A stretch of 5,257 nt of DNA from assembly GCA_964372125.1 (NCBI GenBank), contig CAYJPL010000054.1:1-5257 (forward strand), written 5' to 3'. The notes under the pieces were generated by a model, which did no database searches, had not been told where the DNA came from, and was given only the letters and a program-made list of their open reading frames with translations. Source of the stretch: Tannockella sp964372125. GTDB taxonomy: Bacteria > Bacillota_I > Bacilli_A > Erysipelotrichales > Coprobacillaceae. The position numbers and the translations under genes were made by a program. This document shows, one piece after another, positions 4,339-5,257 of the stretch (its first letter is position 1; the number at the start of each line of letters is the position of its first letter).

Positions 4339-5115
4339 TTATTTTTTAAAACATAGTGCAACAAGATCTTTATTTTCCTTGAAGTATCCACCATTATTAG
4401 ATTCTAAAGTTGAAAATAGCCAGTCAACTTGATTATCTTCCATAATTTCAATAGTTGTAGTAAAGACATTACCTTTACCATCATAGATAGTACACTCTTT
4501 TCCACTTTGAATATATTTTATCTTGTTAGAATCTTTTTTTGTAAGCGTATAGTAAATTTCGTTTTCTACATATACATTAAAAATCACTTGACGATTTTCA
4601 TATTCGAATATTACGTAACGTGTGGTAATGTCCACTTTTTTACCATTATCTAATATACTGTAATCACTAATTGCATTATCGTGATTAATATCAAATATTT
4701 CACTTTTACTAAAGCTTAATTTACCATTATTTACAACTACCTGATAAATCATCATATTTTGGAAAATCAGCTTTTTAATCTTAGGACGCAACATAACCAT
4801 TTCTTTAATCACAGCATCATTCATCGCGATTTTAGTAAGTGATGCATTGAGTTTTACTTTTTTATCGAATGCTAAAATAGGCAGAGAACTTTGCTTATAT
4901 AAAGTTAATTGTATTTCTTTTAGCATTACTTCTTTTTTTAAAAAAATATAGTGTTTACCACTACAGTATATATAGTCTACGAATTCATTAAAAATATCCA
5001 TTTCGCCAGTCAATGCCACTAATGATGCAACACGCTGTGTACTACAAAATTCATCATATGCTTCTTTTGCTTGTGATAAATTCACTCTCTCTTTGATAAT
5101 ATCTATTAGTTCCAT
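4339..5115 (-). CDS. Uncharacterised protein, possible tandem PNPOx-like split barrels
   Basis: I do not firmly recognise this 258-aa soluble protein, which has no signal peptide or membrane segment. Its pattern suggests two copies of a pyridoxamine-5'-phosphate-oxidase-like (FMN-binding split-barrel) domain. In copy one (about 27-137), RVASLVALTGE, then VDYIYCSGKHYIFLKKE, then LPILAFDKK, ending in IYQVVVNNGKLSFSK, follow the usual strand order. In copy two (about 163-258), RQVIFNVYVENEIYYTLTKKDSNKIKYIQ and the later GNVFTTTIEIMED resemble the same stretch. No FMN-binding signature is clear, so cofactor use is unknown. Start ATG 5115 has AAGGAG 5 nt upstream, with a strong promoter and a preceding terminator, so this gene begins its own unit. 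No terminator separates it from the B12 riboswitch 45 nt downstream. That proximity makes a corrinoid- or flavin-related role possible but unproven. Confidence 0.75.
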   Translation of the reverse strand: MELIDIIKERVNLSQAKEAYDEFCSTQRVASLVALTGEMDIFNEFVDYIYCSGKHYIFLKKEVMLKEIQLTLYKQSSLPILAFDKKVKLNASLTKIAMNDAVIKEMVMLRPKIKKLIFQNMMIYQVVVNNGKLSFSKSEIFDINHDNAISDYSILDNGKKVDITTRYVIFEYENRQVIFNVYVENEIYYTLTKKDSNKIKYIQSGKECTIYDGKGNVFTTTIEIMEDNQVDWLFSTLESNNGGYFKENKDLVALCFKK

Positions 5116-5151
5116 ATACTCTCCTTAGTTAGAATTAGCTAACGTAGTTAG

Positions 5152-5180
5152 ATTTTACTACTTTTGAATAAATATGACAA
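5152..5180 (-). promoter_or_regulatory. Predicted promoter of the 258-aa gene
   Basis: Minus-strand TTGTCA (5180-5175), a 17-bp spacer and TAAAAT (5157-5152), each a 5/6 match to consensus. Initiation is expected near 5145, giving a leader of about 30 nt before ATG 5115. Confidence 0.75.
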
Positions 5181-5204
5181 TAAAAAAAGATGAAATATCA
5201 TCTT
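5181..5204 (-). terminator. Rho-independent terminator of the gene beyond the right edge
   Basis: Minus-strand AAGATGA (5204-5198) pairs with TCATCTT (5193-5187) around a 4-nt loop and runs into a T tract (5188-5182). It lies 18 nt after a candidate stop codon at 5222 and immediately upstream of the next promoter. Confidence 0.8.
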
Positions 5205-5221
5205 GGATAGGTTACAATTAA

Positions 5222-5257
5222 TTAGACAACTTCTATAAGGTCAGATATAATTGATAA
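5222..5257 (-). CDS. Probable 3' end of a minus-strand gene, partial
   Basis: One minus-strand frame stays open from the window edge to TAA at 5222, encoding LSIISDLIEVV. The other two frames stop sooner. The terminator at 5181-5204 follows at a natural distance, which supports a gene ending here. Eleven residues are too few to identify it. Confidence 0.35.
   Translation of the reverse strand, partial: LSIISDLIEVV

Noticed and set aside
1..5257. CRISPR array, insertion sequence, integrase or phage genes
   Set aside because: No regularly spaced repeats, transposase motifs or terminal inverted repeats were seen; the tRNAs have intact 3' ends but there is no integrase or att duplication.

Overview
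The window is a low-GC Bacillota (Firmicutes) chromosome fragment. The composition is AT-rich, Shine-Dalgarno sequences are strong (AAGGAGG, GGAGGTG), intrinsic terminators are typical, and TGA is a genuine stop while Trp is TGG, which argues against a code-4 mollicute. A Turicibacter- or Erysipelotrichia-like host would fit, but that is only an impression. All protein genes lie on the minus strand. Only a tRNA pair lies on the plus strand.

Layout from left to right: tRNA-Lys(TTT) and tRNA-Leu(TAG) end at a rho-independent terminator. Next is a 0.46-kb AT-rich gene-free stretch with one hairpin and a possible extended -10 promoter, followed by the terminator of a 209-aa lipoprotein gene. That gene is preceded by a perfect 17-bp palindrome that overlaps a predicted promoter. 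Then comes pyrG (CTP synthase), interrupted by a 100-N assembly gap that hides roughly 0.6 kb. pyrG has its own strong promoter and a leader ending in a terminator hairpin placed directly before the ribosome binding site, which is an attenuator layout.

The right half holds the main item. A class-I-like cobalamin (B12) riboswitch with a terminator expression platform controls three tightly packed genes: a short, divergent PduO-family cobalamin adenosyltransferase-like protein that lacks the usual ATP-binding and catalytic residues; a small multi-pass membrane protein that looks like an ECF-transporter substrate-binding (S) component; and a lipoprotein with a DUF4430 (transcobalamin C-terminal-like) domain. 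Together they suggest a corrinoid capture and uptake module: the surface lipoprotein binds, the S component transports using an ECF energising module encoded elsewhere, and the PduO-like protein receives or senses the corrinoid inside. This is inferred from riboswitch control plus family resemblance.

Upstream of the riboswitch lies a 258-aa protein that may consist of two PNPOx-like split-barrel domains. It has its own good promoter and no terminator before the riboswitch. At the right edge there is probably the last few codons of another minus-strand gene, followed by its terminator.
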